A DNA stretch of 64,000 nucleotides from Lysobacter concretionis Ko07 = DSM 16239 (GCF_000768345.1 NZ_AVPS01000004.1:372001-436000), one strand, 5' to 3'; shown: positions 43,349 to 52,431, numbered from the stretch's first letter. Notes: a model not told the origin generated them from the letters alone. Translations and numbers: made by a program.

Positions 43349-43852
43349 ATGGCACAGGACATCCTGAAAACGCTGAAGGCCGAACACGATGTCTTGCGCG
43401 GACTGTTCGCCGACCTCAAGGAGACGACAGACCGCGCGGTCAAGAAGCGCGCCGATCTTCTTGGGAAGATCGAGTCGGCGTTGATACCCCATGCGAAATG
43501 GGAAGAGGAGGTCTTCTACCCCGCGTTCAAGGAGCGGGCAGACCGTGATGGCTTGCAGACCCATGCGGAGGCGCTGGCCGAGCACCATGCCGTCGAAAAC
43601 AGCGTCCTCCCCGAGGTCCATGCCGCCGCTCCGGGAACTCCCGTGTTTGCGGGGCGAACGAAGGTCTTCGGCGAGTTCATAGAACATCACGCCAAGGAAG
43701 AAGAGACGACGATGTTCAAAATGGCGCGCGAGCTGTTTTCCCCGGACGAGCGGGCCCGGCTCGATGAGGATTACGAAATGTGGAAGCAGTCGAATCCCGT
43801 CGGCAGCTTGATCGCGGCCCAAAAGGCCAAGGCGGCCTCAAGGGCGCCATGA
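43349..43852 (+). CDS. Hemerythrin-domain protein
   Basis: 167 residues. Four-helix HHE domain with iron-ligand candidates in EHDVLRGLF, IPHAKWEEEVFYP, AEHHAVEN and EFIEHHAKEEETTMF, the typical H-HxxxE-H-HxxxxD/E arrangement. Such proteins bind O2, NO or iron and are linked to oxidative stress. ATG 43349 follows a weak AGGTGAAG; the frame extends upstream but without a better start. Confidence 0.85.
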   Translation: MAQDILKTLKAEHDVLRGLFADLKETTDRAVKKRADLLGKIESALIPHAKWEEEVFYPAFKERADRDGLQTHAEALAEHHAVENSVLPEVHAAAPGTPVFAGRTKVFGEFIEHHAKEEETTMFKMARELFSPDERARLDEDYEMWKQSNPVGSLIAAQKAKAASRAP

Positions 43853-43874
43853 AACCTCCACCAGCCGCCTCGAC

Positions 43875-44405
43875 ATGACCCCTTCCAGTCCTTCCGACCA
43901 CGAACAGCAAAACGCAACTACAGGCATGGACGCGGTGATGCGGCATCACCGCGCCGCGTGGCGCGTCGAACGTGTTGGTTGGATCATCATCGCGCTGCTG
44001 TTGACAGCGACGCTGCTCGGGGCTTTCGGCGGTGGTCCGATCAGCCATGCCCGATCCGGCTCGACGCAGGCGTTGGCGGTCGAGTACGACCGCCTGTTGC
44101 GATCCCATGCTCCGACGGAGTACCGGTTCCAGGCCCATCCCTCGGTCGCGACGGGCGGCGTCGTGCGCCTGCGGATCGACAACGTCCTGATGGATCTCAT
44201 GGAAGTGGATTCCATCGTCCCGGCGCCTGATGCGCAGATGGGAGGCGTTGGCTATACCGAGTTCGCGTTCCTGATGGCGGCGTCGGCGACCTCACCGATC
44301 AGCATCGTTATCCGCTTCCGGCCGGCCACATTCGGGCGTTACACCGGCCAGGTGTCCGTGGCGGGTGCCGCGCCGCTCTCGATTGACCACGTTGTCTACC
44401 CCTGA
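43875..44405 (+). CDS. Membrane-anchored protein of unknown function
   Basis: 176 residues. One N-terminal membrane helix (about 36-52, VGWIIIALLLTATLLGAF) preceded by a charged cytoplasmic tail, then a mostly beta periplasmic domain with no cysteines. Begins 22 bases after the hemerythrin gene and ends 11 before the DUF421 gene, so the three look like an operon. No family recognised. Confidence 0.7.
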   Translation: MTPSSPSDHEQQNATTGMDAVMRHHRAAWRVERVGWIIIALLLTATLLGAFGGGPISHARSGSTQALAVEYDRLLRSHAPTEYRFQAHPSVATGGVVRLRIDNVLMDLMEVDSIVPAPDAQMGGVGYTEFAFLMAASATSPISIVIRFRPATFGRYTGQVSVAGAAPLSIDHVVYP

Positions 44406-44416
44406 GGTGGTGTCAG

Positions 44417-44863
44417 ATGGAATCGGTGCTGCGCGGAATCATCATCTATCTGTTCCTGTGGCTCATCTTCCGCATCTCGGGAAAACGAACGCTGGCGGAA
44501 ACCACGCCATTCGAGCTGGTGCTGCTTCTGATCATTTCCGAGGTGACCAATCAGGCGATGGTCGACAGCGATAACTCGGTCACCAACGCGATCATCCTGA
44601 TCATGACGCTGACCGGCATGAGCGTCCTGCTCTCATTCTTCAAGCATTACTCCGCCGCGGCCAACCGATGGCTGGAAGGGCTGCCCTTGCCCCTGATCAA
44701 AGAAGGGAAGGTGCTGAAGGAAAATCTCGACAAGGCGCGCGTCGACGAGCAGGAGATCCTGATGTCCGCCCGCTACACGCAAGGCATCGAGCGGCTGGAG
44801 GACATCAAGGAGGCGACGGTCGAGAACGACGGCAAGATCTCGGTCATCCCTCGGCAACGGTGA
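44417..44863 (+). CDS. DUF421/YetF-like membrane protein
   Basis: 148 residues. N-terminal membrane helices (LRGIIIYLFLWLIFRISGKR, then NAIILIMTLTGMSVLLSFF) and the typical FELVLLLIISEVTNQAMVD between them, followed by a soluble DUF421 domain with RQEILMSARYTQGIERLED-like sequence (DEQEILMSARYTQGIERLED). YetF-type proteins are membrane proteins of unsettled role, with an N-terminal domain and a C-terminal soluble domain; this is a short member. Confidence 0.85.
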   Translation: MESVLRGIIIYLFLWLIFRISGKRTLAETTPFELVLLLIISEVTNQAMVDSDNSVTNAIILIMTLTGMSVLLSFFKHYSAAANRWLEGLPLPLIKEGKVLKENLDKARVDEQEILMSARYTQGIERLEDIKEATVENDGKISVIPRQR

Positions 44864-44932
44864 CAGGGGCGAGCGGGTGCCGATCGACTCATCACGGTGC
44901 TTCGACAGGGCCGCCAAGGCGGAGGGACGGAT

Positions 44933-45967
44933 ATGCGATGTGGCGACACGAAACCACGGCCGACATGGCTTGGCTTCGGACGCGCCGTGCATCGCGCCTG
45001 CGGGGTCGGGATTGCGCTCGCCGCGCTGACCGGCTGCAACGGCGGGTCCTCCGCGCTGGATCCGGGTGGAGTGGAGGCCGCCACAATCGCGCGCCTGTTC
45101 TGGTTGATGGCAATCGGCGCCGGCGCGGTCTGGGTGGTGGTCGTCAGCATCGCGATACACGCTGGACGTCGGCGCGACAATCCGCCGGATCGCCGTGTCG
45201 CCCGCTGGCTGATTGTGGTCGGCGGGGTGGTCGTCCCTACCGTGGTGCTCGGCGCATTGCTGATGCACGGTCTTGTACTGATGCCGCAGTTGCGCGAACC
45301 CGCACCGCATGACGGCCTGCGGATTGCGGTTTCCGGCGAGCAATGGTGGTGGCGCGTGACCTACCGGCCCGACGATGCAGTACCAGTGGTGTTGGCCAAC
45401 GAGATCCGTTTGCCGGTCGGCCGGCGCGTCGAGTTCATCCTGACCAGTCCCGACGTGATCCACTCGTTCTGGATCCCTTCGCTCGGCGGCAAGCTCGACA
45501 TGATCCCGGCCCGCACCACCACGCTGGTGCTGGAGCCGACCCGCACCGGCACGTTCCAGGGCGCCTGCGCCGAGTACTGCGGCACCTCGCACGCGTTCAT
45601 GCGCCTGGCGGTGGTGGTGATGGAGCCAGAACCGTTCGCGCGCTGGCTGGAACACCAGGCCGCGTCCGCAACAGCGCCGCTCGATGCAATTGCGCGACGA
45701 GGGGAACACGCGTTCCGCCGCAATGGCTGCGGCGCCTGCCACACGGTCCGCGGTACCGCGGCCGCTGGCGTGGTCGGCCCCGACCTGACCCACGTCGGCA
45801 GCCGCCTGGAGTTGGCCGCCGGCACCCTGCCGAACGACCCGGCGGGGTTTCAACGCTGGATCGCCGACACGCATACGGTTAAGCCCGACGCCACGATGCC
45901 GCAATTCGGAGTGCTGCCCGAGGCGGAACAGCGTGCGATCGCAAGCTACCTGGAGGGCCTGCAATGA
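44933..45967 (+). CDS. coxB: Cytochrome c oxidase subunit II with fused cytochrome c domain (caa3-type)
   Basis: About 344 residues. Lipoprotein-type start (ALTGC), two membrane helices (about 52-75 and 93-115), then the CuA domain: H177, C212-x3-C216, H220 and M223 (ACAEYCGTSHAFM), and a C-terminal class I cytochrome c domain with C266-x2-C269-H270 (NGCGACHTVRG). This accepts electrons from cytochrome c and passes them to heme a in subunit I. A GGAGG-like site precedes ATG 44933; the frame extends to 44897. Overlaps subunit I by ATGA. Confidence 0.95.
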   Translation: MRCGDTKPRPTWLGFGRAVHRACGVGIALAALTGCNGGSSALDPGGVEAATIARLFWLMAIGAGAVWVVVVSIAIHAGRRRDNPPDRRVARWLIVVGGVVVPTVVLGALLMHGLVLMPQLREPAPHDGLRIAVSGEQWWWRVTYRPDDAVPVVLANEIRLPVGRRVEFILTSPDVIHSFWIPSLGGKLDMIPARTTTLVLEPTRTGTFQGACAEYCGTSHAFMRLAVVVMEPEPFARWLEHQAASATAPLDAIARRGEHAFRRNGCGACHTVRGTAAAGVVGPDLTHVGSRLELAAGTLPNDPAGFQRWIADTHTVKPDATMPQFGVLPEAEQRAIASYLEGLQ

Positions 45968-48471
45968 CCGGCAGGCATGCCCGGAACGGTCGCGCCCAAG
46001 CCGCACGGCTCGAAGCCGCCTGGAAGACCCCGACGGGCTGGCGCTACTGGTCGTCGGTCAACAACAGCCAGGTAGGCAAGTGGTACACGGTCACCGCGAT
46101 CACCTTCTTCCTGTTTGCCGGGGTTCTGGCGCTGCTGATGCGTGTGCAACTGGCACTGCCGGACAACGACTTCGTCAGCGCGACCACCTACAACCAGCTG
46201 TTCACGCTGCACGGCTCGGTGATGATGTTCCTGTTCGCGGTGCCGATCTTCGAGGCGTTCTCGATCCTGATCCTGCCGTCGCTGCTCGGTGCACGCGAAC
46301 TGCCGTTCCCGCGGCTGTCCGCGTACGGGTTCTGGTGCTTCCTGATCGGCGGTGTGTTCGTGTGTGGCTCGATCTTTTTCGACGCGGCGCCGCAGGGTGG
46401 CTGGTTCATGTACCCGCCTCTGACGACGCAGTACCAGGACGGGCTCGGTGCCGACATCTGGCTGCTGGGACTGAGCTTCATCGAGGTCGCCTCGATCGCC
46501 GCCGCAGTCGAACTGATCGTCGGTGTGCTCAAGACCCGGCCGCCGGGCATGCGCGTGAACCTGATGCCGTTGTATGCGTGGTACATCCTGGTGGTCGGCG
46601 CGATGATCCTGTTCGCGTTCCCGCCGCTGATCGCCGGCGACCTGATGTTCGAGCTGCAGCGCATGCTCGACTGGCCGTTCTTCGACCCGGCCCGCGGTGG
46701 CGATCCGCTGCTGTGGCAGCACCTGTTCTGGATCTTCGGACACCCCGAGGTCTACATCATCTTCCTGCCGGCGATCGCGCTGGTCGCGATGATCGTGCCG
46801 ACCTTCGCGCGCCATCCGATCGTGGGCTACAGCTGGATCGTGCTGGCCGCCGTCGGCACCGGTTTCCTGAGTTTCGGCCTGTGGGTCCACCACATGTTCA
46901 CCACGGGCCTGCCGAACATCTCGCTGGCGTTCTTCTCGGCCGCCTCGCAGGCGGTGGCGTTGCCGACCGGGATACAGATCTTCGCGCTGCTGGCGACGGT
47001 GCTGGCCGGCCGGGTGGTGCGTTCGGTGCCGATGCTGTTCGTGCTCGGTGCGCTGGTGATCTTCGTGCTCGGTGGACTGACCGGGGGCATGGTGGCGCTG
47101 GCGCCGTTCGACTTCCAGGCCCACGACACCTATTTCATCGTCGCCCACCTGCACTACGTGCTGATGGGCGGGATGGTGTTCCCGGTGATCGCCGGCACCT
47201 ATTACTTCTACCCGTTGGTGTTCGGCAAGCAGTTGTCCGAACGATTCGGGCGGCTGGCGTTCTGGCTGATGTTCGCCGGCTTCAACATCGCGTTCCTGCC
47301 GATGCATGTCAGCGGCCTGGCCGGGATGCCGCGGCGGGTGTTCACCTATCGAGGCGGGCAGGGCTTGGACCTGCTCAACCTGATCTCGACGGTGGGCGCG
47401 TTCGTGCTCGCAGCCGGGTTCGCGGTGCTGCTGCTGGACGCCTTGCGAACCGCGTTCCGCGGCGGCCATTGCGAGCGCAATCCATGGGGTGCCGGCACGC
47501 TGGAGTGGCTGGCGCATCTGCCACCCCGCTCGTGGGGTGTGCGGTCGATCCCGGTCGTCCAGAGCCGCTACCCGCTGTGGGACCAACCGGGACTGATGGA
47601 CGATGTCGACGAGGGACGCTTTTATCTCGCCGACGCGCCGGAAGGCCTGCGCGAGACGCTGGTTACCTCGCCGGTCGATGCGGTGCCGGAGCAATGCCTG
47701 CGCGTGCCGGGGCCTACCTTTGTGACGTTCTGGGCGGCGGTGTTCACCGGCGGTGCGTTCATCTTCCCGGTGTTCAGTCAGTACGTCGCCGCAGGCGTCA
47801 GCGCGGTGCTGGCGCTGGTCGCAATCCTGGTCTGGTTGTGGACCGGCACCGCGCTGGTGCCGGAAAAACCCGCCAAGGACGTCGGCCTCGGCTTGCGCCT
47901 GCCGTTGTACGCGTCCGGGCAGGTATCGGTGGGGTGGTGGGCGATGTTCATCACAATGATCGGCGACATGGCCGCGTTCGCCAGCCTCGTGTTCGGCTAC
48001 TTCTTCTTCTGGACCGTGCACGAGGATTTCCCGCCGGACCCGACTGCCGGGCCGGGGCTGCTGTGGCCGATGTCGGCGCTGGGACTGGCGCTCGCCGCGT
48101 GGGCGGCCACGGTGCTGGCGCGTGGATTGAACCGCCGCGCTTCGGGCGTCGGTTTCCATGTCGCTGCTGTGAGTGGGGCAGTGCTCGCGCTAGCGGCCGC
48201 CGCCGCGCTGCTGGCGGGGCCGTGGCTGACCGGCATGGACCCGACCGGGCACGCCTATGCGGCCACGGTGTGGCTGCTGGTTGGCTGGACCACGGCGCAT
48301 ATCGTGGTCGGCGTGGTCATGCAGCTGTACTGCATCGCCCGTCGCGCGGCCGGCCGGATGACCGCCGAACACGACATCGACATCCAGAACGTCACCCTCT
48401 ACTGGCATTTCGTCGCGATCACCGTGCTGGTGACGGTCGCGACGATTGCCGGTTTTCCGCTGGCAGCCTGA
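45964..48471 (+). CDS. Cytochrome c oxidase subunit I-III fusion
   Basis: 835 residues, too long for subunit I alone (about 550). The first two-thirds is a heme-copper oxidase with HGSVMMFLFAVPIFEAF, the CuB/heme ligands in GHPEVYIIFLP, HHMFTTG and HDTYFIVAHLHYVLMGG; the last about 190 residues (from ASGQVSVGWWAMFITMIGDM) are helices typical of subunit III. Such CoxA-CoxC fusions occur in caa3 oxidases such as those of Thermus and rhizobia. The glutamate/aspartate channel type cannot be assigned with confidence. Confidence 0.93.
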   Translation: MTGRHARNGRAQAARLEAAWKTPTGWRYWSSVNNSQVGKWYTVTAITFFLFAGVLALLMRVQLALPDNDFVSATTYNQLFTLHGSVMMFLFAVPIFEAFSILILPSLLGARELPFPRLSAYGFWCFLIGGVFVCGSIFFDAAPQGGWFMYPPLTTQYQDGLGADIWLLGLSFIEVASIAAAVELIVGVLKTRPPGMRVNLMPLYAWYILVVGAMILFAFPPLIAGDLMFELQRMLDWPFFDPARGGDPLLWQHLFWIFGHPEVYIIFLPAIALVAMIVPTFARHPIVGYSWIVLAAVGTGFLSFGLWVHHMFTTGLPNISLAFFSAASQAVALPTGIQIFALLATVLAGRVVRSVPMLFVLGALVIFVLGGLTGGMVALAPFDFQAHDTYFIVAHLHYVLMGGMVFPVIAGTYYFYPLVFGKQLSERFGRLAFWLMFAGFNIAFLPMHVSGLAGMPRRVFTYRGGQGLDLLNLISTVGAFVLAAGFAVLLLDALRTAFRGGHCERNPWGAGTLEWLAHLPPRSWGVRSIPVVQSRYPLWDQPGLMDDVDEGRFYLADAPEGLRETLVTSPVDAVPEQCLRVPGPTFVTFWAAVFTGGAFIFPVFSQYVAAGVSAVLALVAILVWLWTGTALVPEKPAKDVGLGLRLPLYASGQVSVGWWAMFITMIGDMAAFASLVFGYFFFWTVHEDFPPDPTAGPGLLWPMSALGLALAAWAATVLARGLNRRASGVGFHVAAVSGAVLALAAAAALLAGPWLTGMDPTGHAYAATVWLLVGWTTAHIVVGVVMQLYCIARRAAGRMTAEHDIDIQNVTLYWHFVAITVLVTVATIAGFPLAA

Positions 48472-48479
48472 GGTCGACG

Positions 48480-48926
48480 ATGACAACGCCACGCAAACAG
48501 GATTCCCGCACACGGCCCGCCCCGGCGCCGGGCCGACGGTTGGCCAGGGACCGTGTCCTGTCTGAAAGCCGCGCCAGTCTGTGGCTGCTGACCGCGGGGC
48601 CGGTGACGTGGGCGCTCCACTTCCTGTTGTCCTACATCACCGCCGCGATCTGGTGCGCGAAGGCGATGACGGTGGCCGCACCGTTGGGCGCGGCGCGGGT
48701 CGCACTGGTCGCCTACACGGTCGTGGCGCTGGCAGTGATCGCCGGCATCGGCTGGCGCAGTTGGCGTCAGCATCGGTGGGGCGATGCGGAGTTGCCCCAC
48801 GATGCCGCCAGCGCCGACGATCGCCACCGCTTCCTGGGCTTCGCGACGCTGCTGCTGTGCGGGCTGAGTTTCGTCGCGGTGGTCTATTCCGCGTTCGTGA
48901 TCGGGGTGTTCGGGACATGCCGATGA
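48480..48926 (+). CDS. Small membrane protein in the oxidase operon
   Basis: 148 residues with three hydrophobic segments (around 36-56, 67-92 and 117-142) and a basic N-terminus. No known domain recognised; location between the subunit I-III fusion and the CtaG-like gene implies a role in oxidase assembly or stability. The stop region overlaps the next start. Confidence 0.75.
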   Translation: MTTPRKQDSRTRPAPAPGRRLARDRVLSESRASLWLLTAGPVTWALHFLLSYITAAIWCAKAMTVAAPLGAARVALVAYTVVALAVIAGIGWRSWRQHRWGDAELPHDAASADDRHRFLGFATLLLCGLSFVAVVYSAFVIGVFGTCR

Positions 48927-49624
48927 CCTGCATCGGCCGCCACGGCGTCTGGCCACTGGCTTGCGGCTTATCGGTGCTGGCCGCGGTGTGGTTCGCGCCG
49001 CTGCCGGAATGGTCGCGGCATTCATTCGCCGCGCACATGGGTATGCACATGTCGGTGGTCGCGGTCGCCGCGCCGTTGCTCGCGGCCGGCGTGGCCGGCG
49101 GCCGGCTTGATCCGGTGCGGTGGCTGGCGGCGAACGCATCGCCGAGCAACGGCGACGCGACAAAGGCGTTGCTGGTACCCGTGCTGCTGTCGCCGCTGGT
49201 CGCCTCGGTCATCGAGTTCATCGTGGTCTGGGCCTGGCATGCGCCGGCGCCACACCACGCGGCGCGGCACTCGGCGGGTTTGCTGGTGGTCGAGCAGGGC
49301 AGCTTCCTCGCGGTCGGATTGCTGGTCTGGCTGGCCGCGTTCGGCGGCAGCGGGGCGCAACGGCACCTGCGTGCCGCGACCGGCATCGCCGGGCTGTTGC
49401 TGACCTCGATGCACATGACCCTGCTCGGCGTGCTGCTGGCGCTGGCCGCGCGGCCGCTTTACGGCCACGGCGCCGACGTGGGGTCCGGCCTGACCGCGCT
49501 GCAGGACCAGCACCTGGGCGGGGTGCTGATGCTGCTGTTCGGCGGCGTCGCCTACATGGCCGGGGCGCTGATGCTGCTGTTGGGACTGCTGCGCGAGCGG
49601 CATGCGGCGGTGGCCGATGGCTGA
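48917..49624 (+). CDS. CtaG-like cytochrome c oxidase assembly protein
   Basis: 235 residues, integral membrane protein of the caa3-oxidase CtaG family (PF09678 type), not Cox11. Histidine-rich helices such as FAAHMGMHMSVVAVAAPLLA, WAWHAPAPHHAARH, LLLTSMHMTLLG and LQDQHLGGVLML carry the conserved HxxxH-like residues expected to bind copper during CuA/CuB assembly. Either ATG 48917 or 48923 can start it. Overlaps its neighbours on both sides. Confidence 0.85.
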   Translation: MPMTCIGRHGVWPLACGLSVLAAVWFAPLPEWSRHSFAAHMGMHMSVVAVAAPLLAAGVAGGRLDPVRWLAANASPSNGDATKALLVPVLLSPLVASVIEFIVVWAWHAPAPHHAARHSAGLLVVEQGSFLAVGLLVWLAAFGGSGAQRHLRAATGIAGLLLTSMHMTLLGVLLALAARPLYGHGADVGSGLTALQDQHLGGVLMLLFGGVAYMAGALMLLLGLLRERHAAVADG

Positions 49625-50858
49625 CCGGTACGGCATCCGGGGATGGCTGGCCGCGATCGCGAAACTGCCGCGCTGGCTGTGGTTGCGCCTCGCCGGGGGC
49701 TCGTGGGCGATGGTGCTTGGCCGACTGTTGCTGGCCGCCACGGTGTTCGGCCTGGCCGCGCTGTTGTTCGTCTCGGCCGGCATGATGCCGGTGGCCGCCA
49801 GCCAGGGGCATTGGCCGATCACCCGGGTCTTGCTGAACTTCACGATGCGCCGCTCGGTGCAGACGCACGCTTTGGGGATAACGTCGCCGTCCGCCGAAGA
49901 ACAATCGTTGGGTACGTTGGCGATGGTGCTGAAGGGTGCCGGTCATTACGCCGCGGGCTGCCTGCCGTGCCACGGGGCACCGGGCCATCCTCGGGCGGAA
50001 GTGATGTTGCACAGCGTCCCGGAACCGCCGTACCTGCCCCCGATGGTCGATGACTGGAATGACCGTGAACTGTTCTGGATCGTCAAACACGGCATCAAGT
50101 ACACCGCGATGCCGGCGTGGCCGTCGCAACGGCGCGACGACGAGATCTGGGCGATGGTCGCTTTCCTTCGGCGGTTGCCGGCGTTGGAACCGGCGGAATT
50201 CCGACGGCTGGCCTATGGCGGGGAAGCCGCCATTCCCGAGAGCGGCCCGACCCGACCGGCCACGCAGCCGCAGGCGCTGACCAACTGCGCACGCTGCCAC
50301 GGTCGCCACGGTGAGGGCGACGGCAACGGTGCGTTCCCTTCGGTGGCAGGGCAGGGCGAACCCTACCTGCTCGCCAGCCTGCAAGCCTATGCCCGCGGCG
50401 ACCGTCACAGCGGTGTGATGCAGCCGGTCGCGGCCGGGCTGGACCTCGATGAGATGCGAACGATGGCGAAGTACTACGCCACGGCGGAGGGCGGCCGCCA
50501 CGGCGGTGAAACAACTGACGGCCGCAGCGATTACGGCCGGGATGACGCCACACTCGCGGCAATCGCCCGCGGCGCGCAGTTGGCGCAAGAGGGCTCGGCG
50601 GCAAGGCGGGTCGCGTCTTGCGTGGAGTGTCATGGCCCCAGACCTGGTCCGCGCAATGCGCTGTATCCGCGCATCGCAGGACAGCCCGCGGCCTACATCG
50701 AACTGCAGTTGTCGCTGTTCAAGCGCGGCGACCGCGGCGGCACCGCGTATGCCGGAATCATGACCACCGTGGCCGAACGCCTGGAGCCGGGCGACATCCA
50801 CGACCTGGCGCTGTATTACTCATCGCTGCCAGCGAACGGGCGGCCTGGTCTGGATTGA
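49617..50858 (+). CDS. Membrane-bound triheme cytochrome c
   Basis: 413 residues. An N-terminal membrane anchor (about 31-58) precedes three class I cytochrome c domains with CxxCH motifs at C115-H119 (GCLPCH), C224-H228 (NCARCH) and C335-H339 (SCVECH). Each has a downstream methionine that could be the sixth ligand. Probably an electron donor or terminal carrier for the caa3-type oxidase encoded upstream, anchored in the inner membrane. The ATG overlaps the CtaG-like stop. Confidence 0.88.
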   Translation: MADRYGIRGWLAAIAKLPRWLWLRLAGGSWAMVLGRLLLAATVFGLAALLFVSAGMMPVAASQGHWPITRVLLNFTMRRSVQTHALGITSPSAEEQSLGTLAMVLKGAGHYAAGCLPCHGAPGHPRAEVMLHSVPEPPYLPPMVDDWNDRELFWIVKHGIKYTAMPAWPSQRRDDEIWAMVAFLRRLPALEPAEFRRLAYGGEAAIPESGPTRPATQPQALTNCARCHGRHGEGDGNGAFPSVAGQGEPYLLASLQAYARGDRHSGVMQPVAAGLDLDEMRTMAKYYATAEGGRHGGETTDGRSDYGRDDATLAAIARGAQLAQEGSAARRVASCVECHGPRPGPRNALYPRIAGQPAAYIELQLSLFKRGDRGGTAYAGIMTTVAERLEPGDIHDLALYYSSLPANGRPGLD

Positions 50859-51229
50859 AGCGGGCGCAGGTGCTTCATCAAGCGCCACTCACAGGCGATG
50901 TTGGCGGTGAGGCTCATCCAAGCCATGTGTTCGGGTTCGATGTTGTGGCTCGGGCGTCCAGAAGTGGCCTTTGGGAACCAAAACCGGACCAAGGGCCGGT
51001 GAGTTCGGTGCGGATCGTGGGAGTGAGCGTCATGCGGGGTGGTAGCCGGGGTCAGTGCTAGTGGGACATCTAAATCCTTTGTGAATCAATTACTTAATGA
51101 CGTCGGTTCCGGCTTTGTATCGGATTTAGTGGTTGGATGGAGTCACGGTAATTGATACATTTTCCGAGAATCGAGAGTAGCTGATACTTTTTGCGCGTGT
51201 GAACAGCCGCGCAGCGATTGGTTGGACCG
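50859..51229. other. 371-base gap at the boundary between host and transposon-like DNA
   Basis: Composition falls from GC-rich at 50859-51060 to AT-rich after about 51061, making this the likely left edge of the mobile module. Inverted eight-mers occur (CTAAATCC 51070-51077 with GGATTTAG 51122-51129; TCAATTAC 51086-51093 with GTAATTGA 51148-51155). Nothing in 50859-51060 could be assigned to a gene. Confidence 0.5.
51148..51193 (+). repeat. Two 17-base direct repeats, candidate transposase-binding sites at the element's left end
   Basis: GTAATTGATACATTTTC (51148-51164) and GTAGCTGATACTTTTTG (51177-51193) share 12 of 17 bases and are spaced 29 bases start to start. Tn7-like ends carry several such about 20-bp TnsB sites. 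No matching set was found at the other side within the window, so the element's end is unproven. Confidence 0.35.
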
Positions 51230-52240
51230 CTAGATGAATAGAGCCTCGGCTTGGCTTATAAGGCGGTCCCTGACTCGAGAACTTGCTTCCAAAAGCTCGC
51301 GGGCCGCAGACTCAAGCTCATCATGTGTGAAGTTGAATCGCCTATCGTCGCGAGCCGACGCGAAAAACATCTCAAAGCCGTAGGTTCCGTGAGAATGCAG
51401 TTGCTGCAACGGCACCCTTAAGCTGTCTGAATTTGGAAGTAGAATTAATCTACGGCCTAGCATAGGTCCCAACTTTCCCTCCGAGGGCATTGTTCTCGCC
51501 CCCCAAAGGTGGATGTCGGCGACCGCTGAGCGTAATAGCCGGCAAAGAGGTTCCCCGATCAGAGTTGCATCGTCAAACCCGCGACGGTAAAGCGAAGCTG
51601 AGAATTGATCGACTGCGTCATACGCCGCCCGTATAAAGTTCGATGGCGCCTCAGGGTGCCGAGGTGGTTGGTACCACGTAGCAATATGGGCAACTGAGAA
51701 TAGAAGGGCCAAGCATTGGGGAACTGCAGCCTCAACGAGTCCTTCGAAAGATACTTGCTCTGCCTGGCTTACACCGTCAGGATCAACTTTCTCCCATCCA
51801 TCCAGTGGCCCAGCGTGTACAAGCATGACGTCTAAGGCTGCAAGCAAACGAGGCAAAATGAAGAAACTCCAGTCGATGGCAGGGACCTCGTCCAGCATGT
51901 ATGGGCGTAGGTCCTTGAGAAGCCAAGGCTCCGAACACGGCACGCGCTGAGATACGCGCGTGAACAGATTGAATCGGGAGTTCTCGTCGTCAAGCTCTAG
52001 AACATAGTTCCCATCCGGGTTTCGCCCCAACTCGTAGGCGCGCTCAAAGAGTCGCGGGCGTACACGCTCCGGTAGGGGAATCGGCTCAATGCCAAAGCAG
52101 AACTTCTCCCCATCTTCTATACGCAGAGGCAACTGGGCGTTCAAGTCATCGAGATCAGCACACTTGAAGTGCCGCTTAAGAAAGCGAGACCACAGACGGG
52201 GACAGAGAAGGTCATGCTCGCTGGAATGTTGACGGCCCAT
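51230..52240 (-). CDS. Hypothetical protein in the transposon-like module
   Basis: 336 residues from ATG 52240; the frame is open to a TTG at 52282. No signal peptide or membrane helix; slightly acidic, with a helical middle (LLAALDVMLVHAG, CLALLFSVAHIATWY). I recognise no family. AT-richer codon use than the chromosome, so it probably travelled with the transposition genes, which are divergent from it. It could be cargo or an accessory transposition protein. Confidence 0.65.
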   Translation of the reverse strand: MGRQHSSEHDLLCPRLWSRFLKRHFKCADLDDLNAQLPLRIEDGEKFCFGIEPIPLPERVRPRLFERAYELGRNPDGNYVLELDDENSRFNLFTRVSQRVPCSEPWLLKDLRPYMLDEVPAIDWSFFILPRLLAALDVMLVHAGPLDGWEKVDPDGVSQAEQVSFEGLVEAAVPQCLALLFSVAHIATWYQPPRHPEAPSNFIRAAYDAVDQFSASLYRRGFDDATLIGEPLCRLLRSAVADIHLWGARTMPSEGKLGPMLGRRLILLPNSDSLRVPLQQLHSHGTYGFEMFFASARDDRRFNFTHDELESAARELLEASSRVRDRLISQAEALFI

Positions 52241-52368
52241 AGACGGATATCCAAATTTCCGTTGAGGACAGTATGCCAGCAATCAGGGTACGGTGAGGTC
52301 GTCCACCTTCGGAGTGCGGAAATGACCAAATAAACAATGACTTAGCCACCAGATCAATTCTAACGAAC

Positions 52369-52431
52369 AAAAAATAGCCGGCCCCTGGCAGGACCGGCTA
52401 TCAGCAGCAACGGGTTCGTGCACCCGATTGC
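52369..52431 (-). ncRNA. Two-hairpin element with poly-U tail: possible small RNA or transcription end
   Basis: Read on the minus strand, the segment 52431-52407 folds into a stem of nine pairs with one bulge and a six-base loop (ACCCG/CGGGT core), followed by a second stem (ATAGCCGG with CCGGCTAT, 52401-52374) and a run of T (52374-52369). A stem plus T run is a rho-independent terminator, but no minus-strand gene precedes it; it may end a small RNA made from the tnsA-like promoter region, or an antisense RNA. Confidence 0.4.

Noticed and set aside
45946-48159. 737-codon minus-strand frame antisense to the oxidase subunit I gene
   Set aside because: Gln/His/Arg-rich shadow; the oxidase motifs are on the plus strand.
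50863-51060. Short minus-strand frame, readable as a small peptide beginning MTLTPTIRTELTG
   Set aside because: No start context or family recognised; might be a decayed element remnant but unsupported.
52407-52431. T-arm-like hairpin read as a possible tRNA
   Set aside because: No D-arm, anticodon arm or acceptor stem can be paired around it.
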